A stretch of 64,000 bases of DNA from Euryodendron excelsum (Eukaryota > Streptophyta > Magnoliopsida > Ericales > Pentaphylacaceae), in assembly GCA_033060915.1 (NCBI GenBank), contig CM065397.1:23017001-23081000 (forward strand). The letters run 5' to 3'. Positions within the stretch are counted from its first letter, which is position 1. Each line of letters begins with the position of its first letter. The notes below the pieces were generated by a model that saw nothing but the letters and a program-made list of their open reading frames with translations, had not been told where the DNA came from and did not search any database. The translations under genes were made by a program, and so were the position numbers. Below, piece by piece: positions 1 to 10,149 of this stretch.

Positions 1-470
1 CGGTTGCCTTTATAAGTAAGAAATGTGCAGCTTTTGTTAGTCAGTCCACAATGACCCAAATCGTATCATAACCTTATCGAGTCTATGGTAGTCATGTTAT
101 AAAATCCATGGTGATTTGTTCCCACTTCCATTTTGCAATTGGTAATGGTTGCAATAATCCACCCAGGCGTTGGTGTTCCGCTTTTACCAACTGACAGGTA
201 AGACAACATGCCACAAATTGTGCAATATCTTTCTTCATCCCTTTCCAATAATATTGTCACTTAAGATCCTGATACATCTTGGTGTTTCCTAGATGGATGG
301 TAAATTTAGAATGGTGTGCTTCTGATAGTATCTTTTGTTTCTACTTATCCTTGTTTACTACAAAATACCTTCCTTTATATCGAAGTTCACCCTTCTCACC
401 TACAGTCCATTCTGGATCGTTTCCTTCTTTTTCTACTTTTTCCTTTATCTCCTATACTTCTGGGCTTCCT
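1..470 (-). pseudogene. Integrase (zinc-binding HHCC domain and start of core), degenerate
   Basis: One minus-strand frame reads through the pre-integrase linker, an HHCC zinc-binding module (AHHSKFTIHLGNTKMYQ near 265-325, ACCLTCQ near 195-225) and the motif ending in [11 protein letters not shown] that precedes Ty3/gypsy integrase cores. The core begins with WVIVD, holding the first catalytic aspartate, at about 20-50. At least five in-frame stops are present (for example after DLK, after FIT, after WVIVD), most explained by single C-to-T or G-to-A changes. In the family this enzyme inserts the cDNA into the chromosome; this copy cannot. Confidence 0.85.
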
Positions 471-607
471 TGCTGGGCTTGTTTAACTTCTTCTAGTGTT
501 TGGGATCGAATTTGGAGACCATATAGTATTTCCTCTTCGTGTCCAAATTCTTCATAGGATTCTAACACTTGAATAACGTTCCATTTATCTAATACAAGAC
601 TACTCAT

Positions 608-1900
608 ACTTGATTTTTCCTACTTAAGGCATCTACTACAACATTGGCCTTACCTGGGTGATATTGTAAGGTGAAATCATAATCTTTCATATATTCCACC
701 CATCTTCTTTGCTTTAAATTTAAATCTTTTTGAGTGGTAATATACTTAAGACTCTTGTGATCAATGAATAACTCAAACTTTTCTCCATACAGATAACATC
801 TTCACAATTTGAGAGCAAAGATTACTGCAGCCATTTCTAAATCATGAGTATGATAATTTCCTTCATGCTTTTTGAGTTGTCTTGACCTATAGGCTACAAC
901 CTTCCCGTCTTGCATTAAAACACATCCCAATCCTTGACGAGAGGCATCCGTATATACCACATATGATTTCCCACTACTTGGAAGAGTAAGAATGGGGGTT
1001 GTGGTCAATTTGTCCTTTAATTGCGGAAATGCTTCTTCACACTTGTCCGTCCATACGAATCTTACTCCCTTTCTGGTTAGTTGCGTAAGAGGGCCTGCTA
1101 ATCCTTCCACAAACCTTTGGTAATACCCTGCTAATCCTATAAAGCTTTGGATATCGGTGACAGTAGAAGGTTTCTTCTAATCCATTACTGCTTTTATTTT
1201 TGTAGGGTCTACTAATATTCCTTCCTTAGACACTACATGCCCTAAGAATTTCACCTCTTTCATCCAAAAGTCACATTTTCTTTGCTTGGCATAAAGCTGA
1301 TGTTTCCTTAAAATTTGCAGAGTTATCCTCAGGTGTTCCTTATGGGTTTGCTCATCCGAAGAATATATAAGGATGTCATCAATAAAGACAATTACAAATC
1401 GATCTAACTGATCTCAGAATACTCTGTTCATCATGTCCATGAACGCAGCAGGTGCATTAGTTAACCCAAAGGGCATCACCACAAATTCAAAATGTCCGTA
1501 TCGTGTTCTAAAGGCCGTTTTCGAAATGTCAGACTCTCTTATTCCCAACTGATGATATCGTGACCTCAAATCAATCTTAGAAAAATACGTTGCTCCTCGG
1601 AGTTGATTGAACAAATCATCAATTCTCGGAAGGGGATATCTATTCTTAATGGTCACCTTGTTTAACTACCGATAATCCACAAATAATCGAAGAGTTCCAT
1701 CTTTCTTTTTCACAAATAACACTGGTGCTTCCCCTAGTGAAGTGCTAGGGCAGATATACCCTTTTTCTAATAACTCATCCAACTGTATTTTTAATTCTTT
1801 GAGTTCTGCCGGTGCCATCCTATAGGGTGCAATGGGTATGAGAGCTACTCCAGGGTGTAATTCAATTACAAATTCTATTTCTTGGTTTGGGGGGCAATCC
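608..1900 (-). pseudogene. Reverse transcriptase-RNase H, degenerate
   Basis: Minus-strand reading gives, in order, [59 protein letters not shown] and the active-site [10 protein letters not shown] near 1365-1395 (the usual YVDD as FIDD). These are followed by the connection region, the RNase H piece [15 protein letters not shown] with its first acidic residue (about 925-965), and the terminal DALSRK at about 620. Typical Ty3/gypsy order and spacing. Stops interrupt at FVDYR-stop-LNK, MNRVF-stop and MD-stop-KK; the first two replace expected Gln-type codons and the third a Trp, again C-to-T or G-to-A. It once copied the element RNA into DNA and degraded the RNA template. Confidence 0.92.
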
Positions 1901-2023
1901 AGGTAAGTCTTCTAGAAATACATTTGGAAATTCATCTACTACTGGTATCAACTTCGTCTTGGTTTGAGTTTCGCTCTCTCCCTTTAACATACTAAGGAAA
2001 TAATAACATCTTTCTGTCAACTT

Positions 2024-2488
2024 CTATTGTTCACGAAGAGTTACCCTGGGTTGTACCATGGTTACATCTTTTTTCTCAGGAAAACGCACCTCATCTTTAC
2101 TTGGGTGCCATAAAATTAAAGTCTTTTGGCTACAATCCAGGATTGCTTTATGTTTTGTTAGCCAGTCCATTCCTAATATTAAATCAAACCCTTCCATATC
2201 TAATTGAATTAGATCCACTGTAAATTCATAAGTGCCTACTCGCAACACACTGGACAAACATCCCACATGTACCATTACTAGCCCACCAATAGGAGTTTGG
2301 ATACCTAATGATGTGGTTAACGGTGTGGTAACTAAATTTAGATGATCTACGCATTTTGTAGAAATAAACGAATGTGGAGCTCCTGAGTCAAATAATATGG
2401 TAACCCATGGATTGTAAAGTAAGATCATACCTTCAATCACCGTATTAGAGGTTTCACCATTTTCTTTAGTTGTAGGGAGGGCGAACAT
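2024..2488 (-). pseudogene. Retropepsin-like protease region, part of the gag-pol remnant
   Basis: A 154-residue open stretch contains ILFDSGAPHSFIS, the aspartic-protease active site (D-S-G), and later FDLILGMDWL, the second hallmark of Ty3/gypsy proteases. It lies between the gag zinc-knuckle region and RT, as in all gypsy polyproteins. In life it would cleave Gag-Pol. The stretch itself is open but the flanking polyprotein is broken. Confidence 0.88.
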
Positions 2489-2689
2489 TCGAGGTGCAAT
2501 AGGCTGACTAGTCTGTTTCCCCTTTCCTACTCCCCCTTGATTACTCCAATTAAAGTTGGTTGAGGTGGGTGCCGGTCGCCCTGCAGTAGTTTGCTGGGAA
2601 GTTGTGGTGGAGCTTGCCGGGAAACTCTGAGTTGGCTGTACTCATGGTGGTACATGATTGGTATTATTAGTACTACTTCTGGTCCTTAT

Positions 2690-3609
2690 GGCATGTGGGC
2701 AATTTCATCTCAGATGTCCCTTTTATGATAGTTGTAACAGATTGGTCCATCATTCTGGGTTCCACAAGGGTTTACTCCGACTCTTATGGAGTAGGGTTGA
2801 TATTGAGAATTCGAGTGTCTAAAGTTAACATTAGGGGAACCTCTTAAGGTTCGATTAAGGTCCCTTCGGCTTGAAGTTTGCAATCCATCTAACTCCTGTT
2901 CTATGAGCATAGCTCGATCTATCACTTTAGTAAATTGCTGGCCCATAAATGCTATTACCCGTGATCGAATAGCAGGTCTCAATCCTTTAAGAAATCTTCA
3001 TGTCTTTCTCTCTTCAGTAGATATGAGATCTAGGGCAAATTGAGATAATTCCAAAAACTTAGCCACGTACTGTCCTACTGTCATACTGTTTTGTTGTAGT
3101 TGTACAAACTCTTCCATTTTGGTCTCCTTTACTACTTCCCAAAAGTAATGGTTCTGGAAAAGAGTTACAAACTCTTCCCATGACAAGTTTCTTGCATCCC
3201 TTATTACTTTGACGAAATCCCACCATAAATCAGCCTCTTCTTGAAGGCGGTAAGTTGTAAATTCTACCTGACATTCTGCGAGTGTTCCCACAATATCAAA
3301 CACCTTACGAGTCTGTTTAAGCCATCTTTCTGCTATTAAGGGATCTGGTGCTCCAGTAAATTTTGGAGGGTTTTGCTTCTGAAATTCTTGTAGAAGTTTT
3401 ATCTTTCTATCTTTCGGGTTTATTATAGGCGTTGCTATAGGAGTTACTACTGGTGGTGGTTGAGGAGGGGCAAATGGTACTTGCTGTGTTTGCTGTTGTT
3501 GCAGTAGATTAGTCGTAGTCTGAAGGCTTTGCAGAATTTGATTCCACTGGTTATTGGTTGGGGTCTCATCGTTTCCATTTGATTTCTCTCCGGCTCTTGT
3601 CCTTGTCAT
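2690..3609 (-). pseudogene. Gag (capsid and decayed zinc knuckle) of element A
   Basis: The start at 3609 (MTRTRAGEKSNG) opens a 203-residue frame with a Gln-rich N-terminus (LLQQQQTQQ) and a retrotransposon Gag core: KFTGAPDPLIAERWL, YRLQEEADLWWDFV, LSWEEFVTLFQNHYF, MTVGQYVAKFLELSQFA. A second segment (2710-2982) carries the C-terminal part. The CCHC knuckle at about 2695-2760 is ruined: CYNYHKRDI followed by a stop, where CYNC...GH would be expected. Such Gag coats element RNA into particles. Confidence 0.88.
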
Positions 3610-4550
3610 CTAATATTAATATCATGGTTAGGCTGATTTCTATTATTGTATGACACTGTAGCATGTCTAAACGTATTATTCAGTACTATCACTTAATAGA
3701 AGCGACGAATAGATAAGTACGATCTATTACTAAACACAACAAATACATAAGTGCAATGCTAGGTACAGATGGCAAAATGACGTAGCACTAGTCGATCTCT
3801 TCCTCCTATCTATAGCGGTAAAAAATGGGGAGGAACAGATATAACTCACAAACTACTATAAACATACATAAGTCATACGTAGTATTTTATTTCTTTCTAT
3901 TACACCTCATGTCTAACCAGTTCCCATACTCACATCCTCGTCTGAGTCTTCTCACTTTTTGACATGTCTATAATTGGGGTACCTGATGTGGTAGGTACTA
4001 CTGGGGTGGGGTTAGTCATCAGTAGCTCAGGTGTTAAGGGATGATATTCAGGTGATGGTGGGTGATCCCCAGGAGGTGGTACAGTGGGCAAGACAGTCTG
4101 TTGTCCCTATGAATTGGGGTGAGGTGAGGGCGGATCAGGCTGTCCCTGTCCTCCTACAAATGGTAAATCTCTTGACAACTGCATACTAAGTATTAGCTAT
4201 TGGTACTCAGCAGGGCTCCTCACGATCTCAGAAACCTCTTGAGCTACTCCTTTCAAGGATGTCACTCGATGGTGTACTATAGAATCTTGTAAAGCTCTAG
4301 GAATATCCCCCCATCTCTGAGCGACTCCCATAATCTCAGCGTGAAGAAATGCCTTAGCTTGGTTATGTGTCACAGTCCTACGGTTAGCCCTCATCTCACT
4401 TTCAACTTCTAGCTGGTGCATGAGTATGTCATCCCACACAGATAAATTCATCTGCACCAAAGAGTTAAGGTTAGCACTTAATTAACAATTTATAACTTAA
4501 AGATTTCGATAGGTAATAATGTTAGCTTGCCCCAAAAGACCTAAAACCTA
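3610..4550 (-). other. Untranslated leader of element A
   Basis: Lies between primer site and gag. Apart from the ORF described at 4197-4460 it shows only AT-rich and Pro/Gly-like short frames (about 3950-4190, where the minus strand reads as a proline-rich, broken frame). Confidence 0.6.
4197..4460 (-). CDS. 87-residue leader ORF of element A, function unknown
   Basis: The frame begins MVQMNLSVWDDILMHQLEVE about 90 bases inside the primer site and ends EVSEIVRSPAEYQ. It looks protein-like: mixed amphipathic sequence, Trp and Met content, a possible helix in the first 40 residues. The gag proper starts about 590 bases further on. It could be a lost upstream gag exon or N-terminus, since stops are frequent in this copy, or an independent leader peptide. 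I recognise no family. Confidence 0.35.
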   Translation of the reverse strand: MVQMNLSVWDDILMHQLEVESEMRANRRTVTHNQAKAFLHAEIMGVAQRWGDIPRALQDSIVHHRVTSLKGVAQEVSEIVRSPAEYQ

Positions 4551-4562
4551 GCTCTAATACCA
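4551..4562 (-). promoter_or_regulatory. Primer binding site, tRNA-iMet
   Basis: Minus-strand TGGTATTAGAGC differs by one base from the usual plant TGGTATCAGAGC complement of the initiator tRNA-Met 3' end. It sits 5 bases inside the LTR terminus at 4568, the expected place. It fixes the element's orientation and the inner LTR edge. Confidence 0.9.
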
Positions 4563-4567
4563 ACTTT

Positions 4568-7466
4568 TGTCACGACCCATTTTATGTTTTAGATCGGGAC
4601 AAGGGGTTTATAAGATAAAGATACAGCATTCACATACTTCTAAAATGATTATTACATCCAAAGAATATTATGTTTCTAATTGAGATCCATAACTTTATTT
4701 TATACACATTCCAAACTAAATATTGAGGAAATTCCAATTGAACTGTGTCGTTCATTTCTCATAATCATTTTCTTGGAATCCAGCTGAAGTTTCATTTGCT
4801 GAAATTTGTCCCATCAGATAGGAGTGAGTTGCGAAGCCCAGTAAGAATCTCATGAATTCTATAAAGCACAAGTTTAAATGCAATGCAGTACAAAGAGATA
4901 GCATGGCACACATATGCCCCTTCTAATTCTTTTTTTTTTTCTTTTCTCAATACTAGGATCCTTACAGGTATGTCCTATCCGGGACATCATCAAGCCCAGT
5001 GGACCCACCCTTGACCCTTCCCCTCGTCAAGATAGCGGGGCCCACCCATGATTATCTAGCCCATATCAAGCCCAGCGAAGCTGACCCATGCTCGCCCTAG
5101 ATCAAGTCCAGTCAGGTTTGCCCATGATATTTACTTGGGGTCTTTTCTTTCCGGTTATTCCACCCTTATTCCTTCCCAATGCTGCACGCATACAGTGAAT
5201 ATTTGTAGAAAGTAATATAATCAACAACATAATTAGTAGAAAGACGTAAAGTCAACACAATAATTTGCAAGTTATCTGATAAGAGGAAAATAAGCATGTA
5301 TTTTAAAGAATGTATAAGTTCCTACCTTGATAGTAGTCTTGGTAAGAATAGATACTCGTTTCACGTACTGTCTTTGAAGGAAGGAAATACGGGTTTGTAT
5401 GTCATAATTATCCAAAATTCTTATAAATAGATGAAAGTGTCAAATAATTAGAGAGTTAGCAAGGTTAGAGTTGTTAGCAGGGGGGGGGGGGGTGGTTCGG
5501 TAGAACGGATCCTTTGGAATCCTCCTCGTCTCCCGGCAAGAACAGAATTGCTCGAGGTCAGAACCGAAGGGGATTATTTAGAATTTTTACCGGGAGGTCC
5601 AGTGACCCATACTCTCCCATTTCTAGGTTCCTCATATTATTTGAGGTATCTTGGCAAAATTTCAGATTTTTCCCTTTGATATTGTAATTTATATGACTTT
5701 CTTTGCCAAAACATAGATATAATTCAACAGAAAATCATATAAATCTCTGAAAAATCCAAAAAAATAGGGGAAGGTCTCTTTCGCTGTCATAATCACCCCA
5801 TAAAAATTTTAGGCCGAGGGAGTGTGGGACGCACCCACACGCGCCACCACCCGCACTTGCGGGAAGGAAGGTAATGCCTTCATCTTTTTCCTCGCGTGGC
5901 TGGGGTCTTTCCTCGCCGATTCTCATTGATTCGTGGCCCTCCTGGCCATGCATGTGTGACCCAGAGAATGCTATGGACCTGGGCTACACATTCATGGTCA
6001 GTGCTCAACCTACTGTGGCCGGAGGTGGCCATTTTTACTGGAAAAGCTCGGCTACATGGTGGAACCCTAGGGTTCCAGACCTGCAATTAAGCTTTTGGGC
6101 CACTTCCTGTGTTTTTCTAGACAAGTGTCCTTCACAAAAGTTGTTCGGAATGTCGAGACGAAGATGACCCAATTTGCCTCGTCAAATTTGGTGGCCGATG
6201 GCTAAAGTTAGGGTTTGCCGAAGTTTTCCAGCGAGATCGGCCTCCCAGGGAGTTTCCAGTGTATGCACAGAGGCCTTGGGCCTCTTTAGGACACCCAGAG
6301 GGGTCCCTGAGAAACCCCGAGCTCTTGTGGCAACCCTCAGTCCCTAGTGTTGCCGCTGTGGGTTGGGTGGTGCATTTTTTTTTATTTCTCTCTCTCTTCT
6401 CTCTTGGCTGTTATGGTGGATCAACGGGGGTGGTTTTGCTGGGTTTAGGGAGTTCATGGGATAGGGAAGGACGTCCTCTTATCTCACTTCAAATGGCCCG
6501 ACATCCAACCCTCTTCTTCTCTCTTGGTCTCTCTCTTTTTCCCCTCGGTTTTTCATTCTCTCTTTTCAATTTTTCTTAGTTTCCGGCCAAGGTTTTCCTC
6601 CTTTTCCTCTGGGTTTGTAATGAGGGAGGTGGTGGGAAGGAGTTTCTCCCCTGTAAGTGTTAATGAGAAGCCCCCTCTCCAATTCTCTCCCTTGCTCTCG
6701 GTTTTGTGTTGATTTTTATCAGTTTTTCGATGAACACTCTAGACATTCAAATTGCCTACTGAATAGATGTATTCTAGAGCGTTGCATACCTTCATGAAGC
6801 TAGGTGTCATGCCACAGTAGTGCATGAATTTGCAAGGTGACTTGATATGGCATAACTCCGATGCAATAATGCTTTGAAGTTGGTTACTCAGTTGATCATC
6901 TTGAATGACCTATTTGGCTTCCTGAATTCATATATATGTTTCTTTGTAGCATATGTATGATTGGTATCATTTACCTTTTCATGGATGTGGTTATGTCAAA
7001 AGTTAGTGGGGTCTTGGTTTGAATTTTAAACTGATGGAGCCTTGAACCGGTTTGCTCGTGGTTGTTAATGCATGGTTACCAGGCTTGAGCTGGTTTAAAA
7101 ATAAAGTTTTTAAGATGGTTGACGTAGGGTTTTAAATATTTAGTAAGATATGTTCAATAAGCGAGTGAACCGGCTGAGCATGTGTGTATAATCGGTTAAA
7201 CCGGTGCTTGCCTATATTGGGCTGGTTTAGTTAGATTTTTGGACCGGTGTGAGTTTAGGTTGGTTTATAGGGAAGGATTTAGACCGATGTGTCTACTAGG
7301 CCGACGTTCGATTCTTCGGTCCAAGGAAGAACCAGGTAACTATCTACAGACAGTTTAATAGTGATGCTTATCTGTCGTGTTTTAATTTAGACATAGAAAT
7401 GGAAGGCAACAATTCTAACCTTTTTAATAGGGATGTAATCCAGTCAAGAAAATTTAGGGTGTTACA
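4568..7466 (-). repeat. 5' LTR of element A (2899 bp)
   Basis: On the minus strand it starts TGTAACACCCTAAATTTTC and ends GGGTCGTGACA, giving TG...CA termini, with the primer site 5 bases further on. The size fits a Tekay/Del LTR. It contains a 13-G run at 5480-5492 and several AACCGGT-like words between about 7030 and 7260. The short ORFs in this stretch (for example 5874-6167 and 6259-6579) show no domain and are chance reading frames. Confidence 0.88.
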
Positions 7467-8900
7467 GAATGCCCCCTGTCAAAGTGGCAGAAATACTCGC
7501 AAACATCGCAATCGTTAGAATGGCAGAAACACTCGCAAATAGGTCGACATTGGGAATCGCCAACAAAATCCCTATGTCATGGGACTGAACAAGCCTCTTG
7601 GTCATGACACGTTTACCAAAGGATAGAATACGTTTGGAAGCCAACTCATCACACACTATCAGAGTGGTGGAGACACTTAAAACCTAGGTCAACACCACTG
7701 CTTGCTAATAGTATTTTCAAACCGGCTCTGGGTATCCAACCAGTAACTTCCCAAGGATACTTCTAATAGTATTTTCAAACTTCTAACACCTTTCTGGATC
7801 ATTTTGAGTTCATTCCGGCAAGACCGTTACAAAATGACTGTTTTGCCTCTAGCGGGCCGGTCGCCTTTTCCAACCACACCGGCTCTGTGTATCAAATCGG
7901 TAACCTCTTAGAACACTCTCAATAGTGTTTTTAGCCCTCAAGCCTTCTCACGGGTCACTTTGAGTTCATTCTGGTGTTTTCTTGGTTCAAATGACTGTTT
8001 TACCCATAGTAGGCCGGTCGACCTTTCAATTATTCAAACATTATTTCTCAAGCTAATTACCTCCGCGACACACTCTTAGGGTTTCCTGTCCATTCCAGGC
8101 TGAGTCTGGTTACTCGGAACGTTCCAGATCATTCTCAAACTTTTTGGAGTCACTCCTAGTGAAGCCAAGCCAAAAATTGCATGGTAGTCACTAGGACAGA
8201 CGCCCAGATCTCTTGCCTTGCATATCAAGGGTCAAAAGATACATTTCTTGCCGCCTTAAAACTTTCCTAAGTGGCTAGCATCACTAACAGTGGCTCCAAG
8301 CCAATAAATGGCTCAGCGCCAGTCTTAGTGGTGCCAGTGTATTTTTTGCCTTGCCACCACTACAACAGGCGCTAAGACTATTTTGTTTATCTATAAATAC
8401 AGACCATCCCCCTGTATGAAAAGGGTCCACAAACTCAGTTCAAAAACACTGTCTCTCAAAATCCAAAGCTTTAAGCCCCTCCAAACTCTAGCCCTCTCTA
8501 GCCTCTTTAAGCCATAGCCTCTATGCACTCAAACCCTAGCCTCTATACACCTTCTACACTCAAACATAAGCCTCCAAGGTCTCGATTGAAGACTCAAGGT
8601 GCTACAACTTTAAGGTTCTCAAAGTCCAAGTAACGCAAAGCAAACAAAGCAAGCAAAGCAAGAAGAAGATAAGATAGGCTTTCGATTTACTTTTATGTAA
8701 TCCCCCCTCCCTTCTCTCTCCTAACCCACTTGAATTTTTTTTTTTAATTTTAATCCTCCATCTTCTACCTCCCTTTCTTGTATGCTTGAAACAAGGGACT
8801 CCTCGATTCATGTCAGGGATGAATTGTTGAAGGTCACTGTGTCGAGGGCTTTCTTTAAATTCAACCCTTGATAGTGTGGGTTCGGCCCCCTTGATTATGT
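7467..8900 (+). repeat. Ogre-like LTR0, left fragment (plus orientation)
   Basis: Matches, in the same order, the 36140-37680 part of the intact plus-strand LTR at 35673-40177: alternating 'xGGCAGAAAxACTCGCAAA' words, blocks of 'AAATGACTGTTTTGCC', a degenerate GGCGCC palindrome zone (about 8285-8345), a TATA box and the 'CTTGAAACAAGGGACT...GTGTGGGTTCGGCCCCCTTGATTATGT' stretch. It is cut on the left by element A and interrupted on the right by the CACTA at 8901; the rest resumes at 30050. Confidence 0.85.
8391..8399 (+). promoter_or_regulatory. TATA box of LTR0
   Basis: CTATAAATA lies about 60 bases after the degenerate GGCGCC-palindrome zone and before a pyrimidine-rich 5' untranslated-like stretch. 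The same order is seen in the other LTRs of this family. It marks the U3 promoter that would drive the element RNA on the plus strand. Confidence 0.65.
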
Positions 8901-8918
8901 CACTACAAGAAAAAACAC
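8901..8918 (+). repeat. CACTA left terminal inverted repeat
   Basis: CACTACAAGAAAAAACAC, perfectly inverted at 30032-30049. It is the canonical CACTA terminus recognised by the TNP2-type transposase. Confidence 0.95.
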
Positions 8919-9480
8919 GTTTAGTAACAAATAAAATAGTCACTGAATGTTCTTTTTTAGTTGCCAATATGAATTCGCGGCTAAGGTGGTGACTAAATTA
9001 TTTAGTGGCCTATTAGAGGTTACTAAATGTTACGGCAACTAAGTTTTGGTTAGTTGCTGATATGTGATCAATGCCGACTAAACGTGGCAACTAAATTGGT
9101 AGTCATCCAAAGGTAATTATTCAGCAAAAGATGTCATACGGCAACCATTGACGTTAGTTGCCAAACTCCCATAGTTGCAAATACTTAGTCAGCGGCGTAC
9201 TTAGTCAGCGACAACTACACTTTGTGACTAATTATTAGTTGCTATAGCTAATTGTTTGCCAAAGTCATCTTATAGTGACCAATATAAGTAGTTACAAATC
9301 TCACGATCATAAGGACTTTCGCAACCAAAACATGTTAGTAGCCAAAGAATTAGTTGCTCATTTATTAAGAAGATATTGGAGACGACCATTATTATCCGAA
9401 ACCTATACGAATCACAATCAATTCTAACTTTACAGGTACACAGAGTTTCGTATAAAGAAACTATATACTTAATTTCAATA
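8919..9480. repeat. CACTA left subterminal repeat region
   Basis: Many direct and inverted variants of a 10-15-base word (TTAGTTGCC, GCAACTAA, TTAGTCAGCG, TTAGTGAC), about every 20-40 bases. In En/Spm elements such subterminal arrays bind the accessory protein TNPA and are needed for excision. That role is inferred from the family. Confidence 0.75.
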
Positions 9481-10149
9481 AAAATATCAGTGCCAACATC
9501 CACAAAACTATATCCACCTATCTAAACAATAAAATTCTAAAATGCATGTAAAATCCAGCCAAGTCTATTCACAATCAGAAACCTTTATTTATAAGTATGA
9601 ACTAGCCTAAAATAACATATGCAATTAGTCATATCAACATCTAAAATCTTCATCCCACCAAAACTTCATCCTACAAAATCTTCGTCCATGGCCATCAGCA
9701 ATCTGTAAAAGAATAAACACAGAAAAAAAAAGATTTCATTAATAACAGTCCTAAAATAGAAATTCTAATGTGATTACAAAAGACTTATGAAATTTGAACT
9801 TGATGTAGACAGAACAAAAAAATTGAATAACCATTGTGTCTTATTCATTGTCCAACGGTCGATTTGATTTTAAGTAGAAGTGAGAGGCAATTTGATTTTG
9901 TTACAAATTCAGTGACTTCCCAATTATTTTCTCTAGATGATCAGCCACGAATCAAAATAATATCCTAGACTGAACTCAGAGGAGTTTTATTACACGGACT
10001 TGGTAGAGGTTCCTAGAGTGGGCATCAGTGTTGAATCATCTAACCAGCTGAACATGAATCAGATATGTACAAACCATTTTGGCAAACATATTATTTTCAA
10101 TTGCATAATTAAAGAGAGTCGGAGTGGCAAGACCTGGACCCATACCAAA
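9481..10149. other. AT-rich stretch inside CACTA, no gene seen
   Basis: Between the subterminal array and the end of the minus-strand gene. Short frames here have no recognisable domain; probably 3' untranslated and intergenic sequence of the element. Confidence 0.5.

Larger units (their letters stand above)
1..7466 (-). mobile_element. Ty3/gypsy chromovirus-like retrotransposon (element A), 3' part outside window
   Basis: Read on the minus strand from 7466 leftwards the order is 5' LTR, tRNA-iMet primer site, leader, gag, protease, reverse transcriptase, RNase H, integrase. The window ends inside the integrase core, so the chromodomain (if any) and the 3' LTR are not visible. Gag sequence style, the iMet primer site and the 2.9-kb LTR fit the Tekay/Del lineage; that lineage call is an inference. 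Every domain carries in-frame stops, so the copy is dead. Its LTR abuts an Ogre-like LTR fragment at 7467, so it is a younger insertion into that LTR. The 5 bases after its end are GAATG; the matching target duplication would be off the left edge. Confidence 0.9.

Noticed and set aside
5874..6712. Several overlapping plus-strand frames of 60-106 residues
   Set aside because: All fall inside the chromovirus LTR; composition is random-like and no domain is visible.
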